The notes under the pieces are model-generated. The model saw only the letters and a list, made by a program, of their open reading frames with translations. It ran no database searches and was not told the origin of the DNA. Below, piece by piece: positions 63,751 to 64,000 of a DNA stretch of 64,000 nt (positions within the stretch are counted from its first letter, which is position 1; each line of letters starts with the position of its first letter). The DNA comes from Chitinophagaceae bacterium (GTDB lineage Bacteria > Bacteroidota > Bacteroidia > Chitinophagales > Chitinophagaceae): positions 124,001 to 188,000 of the forward strand of contig JADKAJ010000005.1 of the NCBI GenBank assembly GCA_016719165.1. The letters run 5' to 3'. The translations under genes and the position numbers were made by a program.

Positions 63751-64000
63751 ATAATCATTTTTTCAATGGGGATTATTAATATGCCCTGGGCACCATTGGC
63801 TTTTAATTGTTCAATAACATCCCAGAAGTCACTTTCGTTGATCACAGAGTGAACAGAACTCCATCCGGGTTCTGCCAAAGGCAGTATGGTAGGGCTTTTC
63901 ATACCGGGTAATAAACTGCAAATGGTATCCAGCTTATCGTTGGGGGCATTCAGCAATACGTATTTATTATTTTTTGCCTTTTTCACTGAGCGGATACGGA
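63747..64000 (-). CDS. hisG: ATP phosphoribosyltransferase, C-terminal part
   Basis: The frame is open to the window edge, so only the last 84 codons are seen. KKAKNNKYVLLNAPNDK, LLPGMKSPTILPL and the ACT-like end QGILIIPIEKMI are the regulatory C-terminal domain of long-form HisG, which binds histidine for feedback inhibition. The apparent start at GTG 63986 is internal. It is the first known gene of this his operon in the window; whether anything precedes it cannot be seen. Confidence 0.94.
   Translation of the reverse strand, partial: RIRSVKKAKNNKYVLLNAPNDKLDTICSLLPGMKSPTILPLAEPGWSSVHSVINESDFWDVIEQLKANGAQGILIIPIEKMII

Overview
The window reads as chromosomal DNA of a Bacteroidota bacterium, most likely a Chitinophagaceae-type soil or plant-polymer degrader. 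Pointers are the adjacent susC/susD pair, many secreted or lipoprotein glycoside hydrolases, low to moderate GC, a tmRNA tag ending in YAMAA and a compact his operon. The genus is not decided from sequence alone.

Left edge (1-698): the 3' end of an RseP-type M50 membrane protease gene, a complete tmRNA gene (ssrA), and a strong hairpin shared by the tmRNA and the convergent gene cluster.

Centre (690-47552): a very large glucuronoarabinoxylan utilisation locus. A divergent regulatory region at 34360-34726 separates two arms. The minus arm (34359 to 690) has 24 colinear genes with no gap above about 150 bases: two paralogous LacI regulators (the outer one frameshifted), GH67 and GH115 alpha-glucuronidases, an SDR oxidoreductase, GH10 xylanase, a GPH symporter, a cytoplasmic GH43, GH3, GH51, a HAD phosphatase, araB, araD, galM, GH127, araA, a sialate-esterase-like CE, a wrecked CE4 deacetylase, then an oxidative pentose module (GFOR-like oxidoreductase, SMP-30 lactonase, GntP permease, IlvD/Edd dehydratase, FAH-family enzyme) and a GH43. 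The plus arm has susC, susD, GH30, xylB, xylA, an SSS symporter and uxuA. The hydrolases free xylose, arabinose and glucuronate. Isomerase/kinase routes for both pentoses, a mannonate route, and an apparently periplasm-started oxidative pentose route are encoded together. A LacI-type palindrome occurs upstream of each lacI gene, and one copy overlaps the predicted susC promoter.

Signalling block (47802-57401): three response regulators and two PAS-rich histidine kinases, one of 1837 residues with about eleven PAS domains. No sequence link to the xylan locus is visible beyond adjacency.

Right edge (57459-64000, minus strand): a histidine operon hisG(partial)-D-C-B-H-A-F-smORF-IE with mostly overlapping genes. 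It contains an unannotated 52-residue membrane protein overlapping the hisF stop, and a one-base frameshift in a T-run of hisA.

Three frameshifts (CE4 remnant, lacI, hisA) lie at or near short homopolymers, so sequencing error is a live explanation for at least the latter two. I found no CRISPR array, transposon, phage genes or tRNA gene. The best candidate for something not widely described is the compartmentalised oxidative pentose module placed inside a xylan locus.
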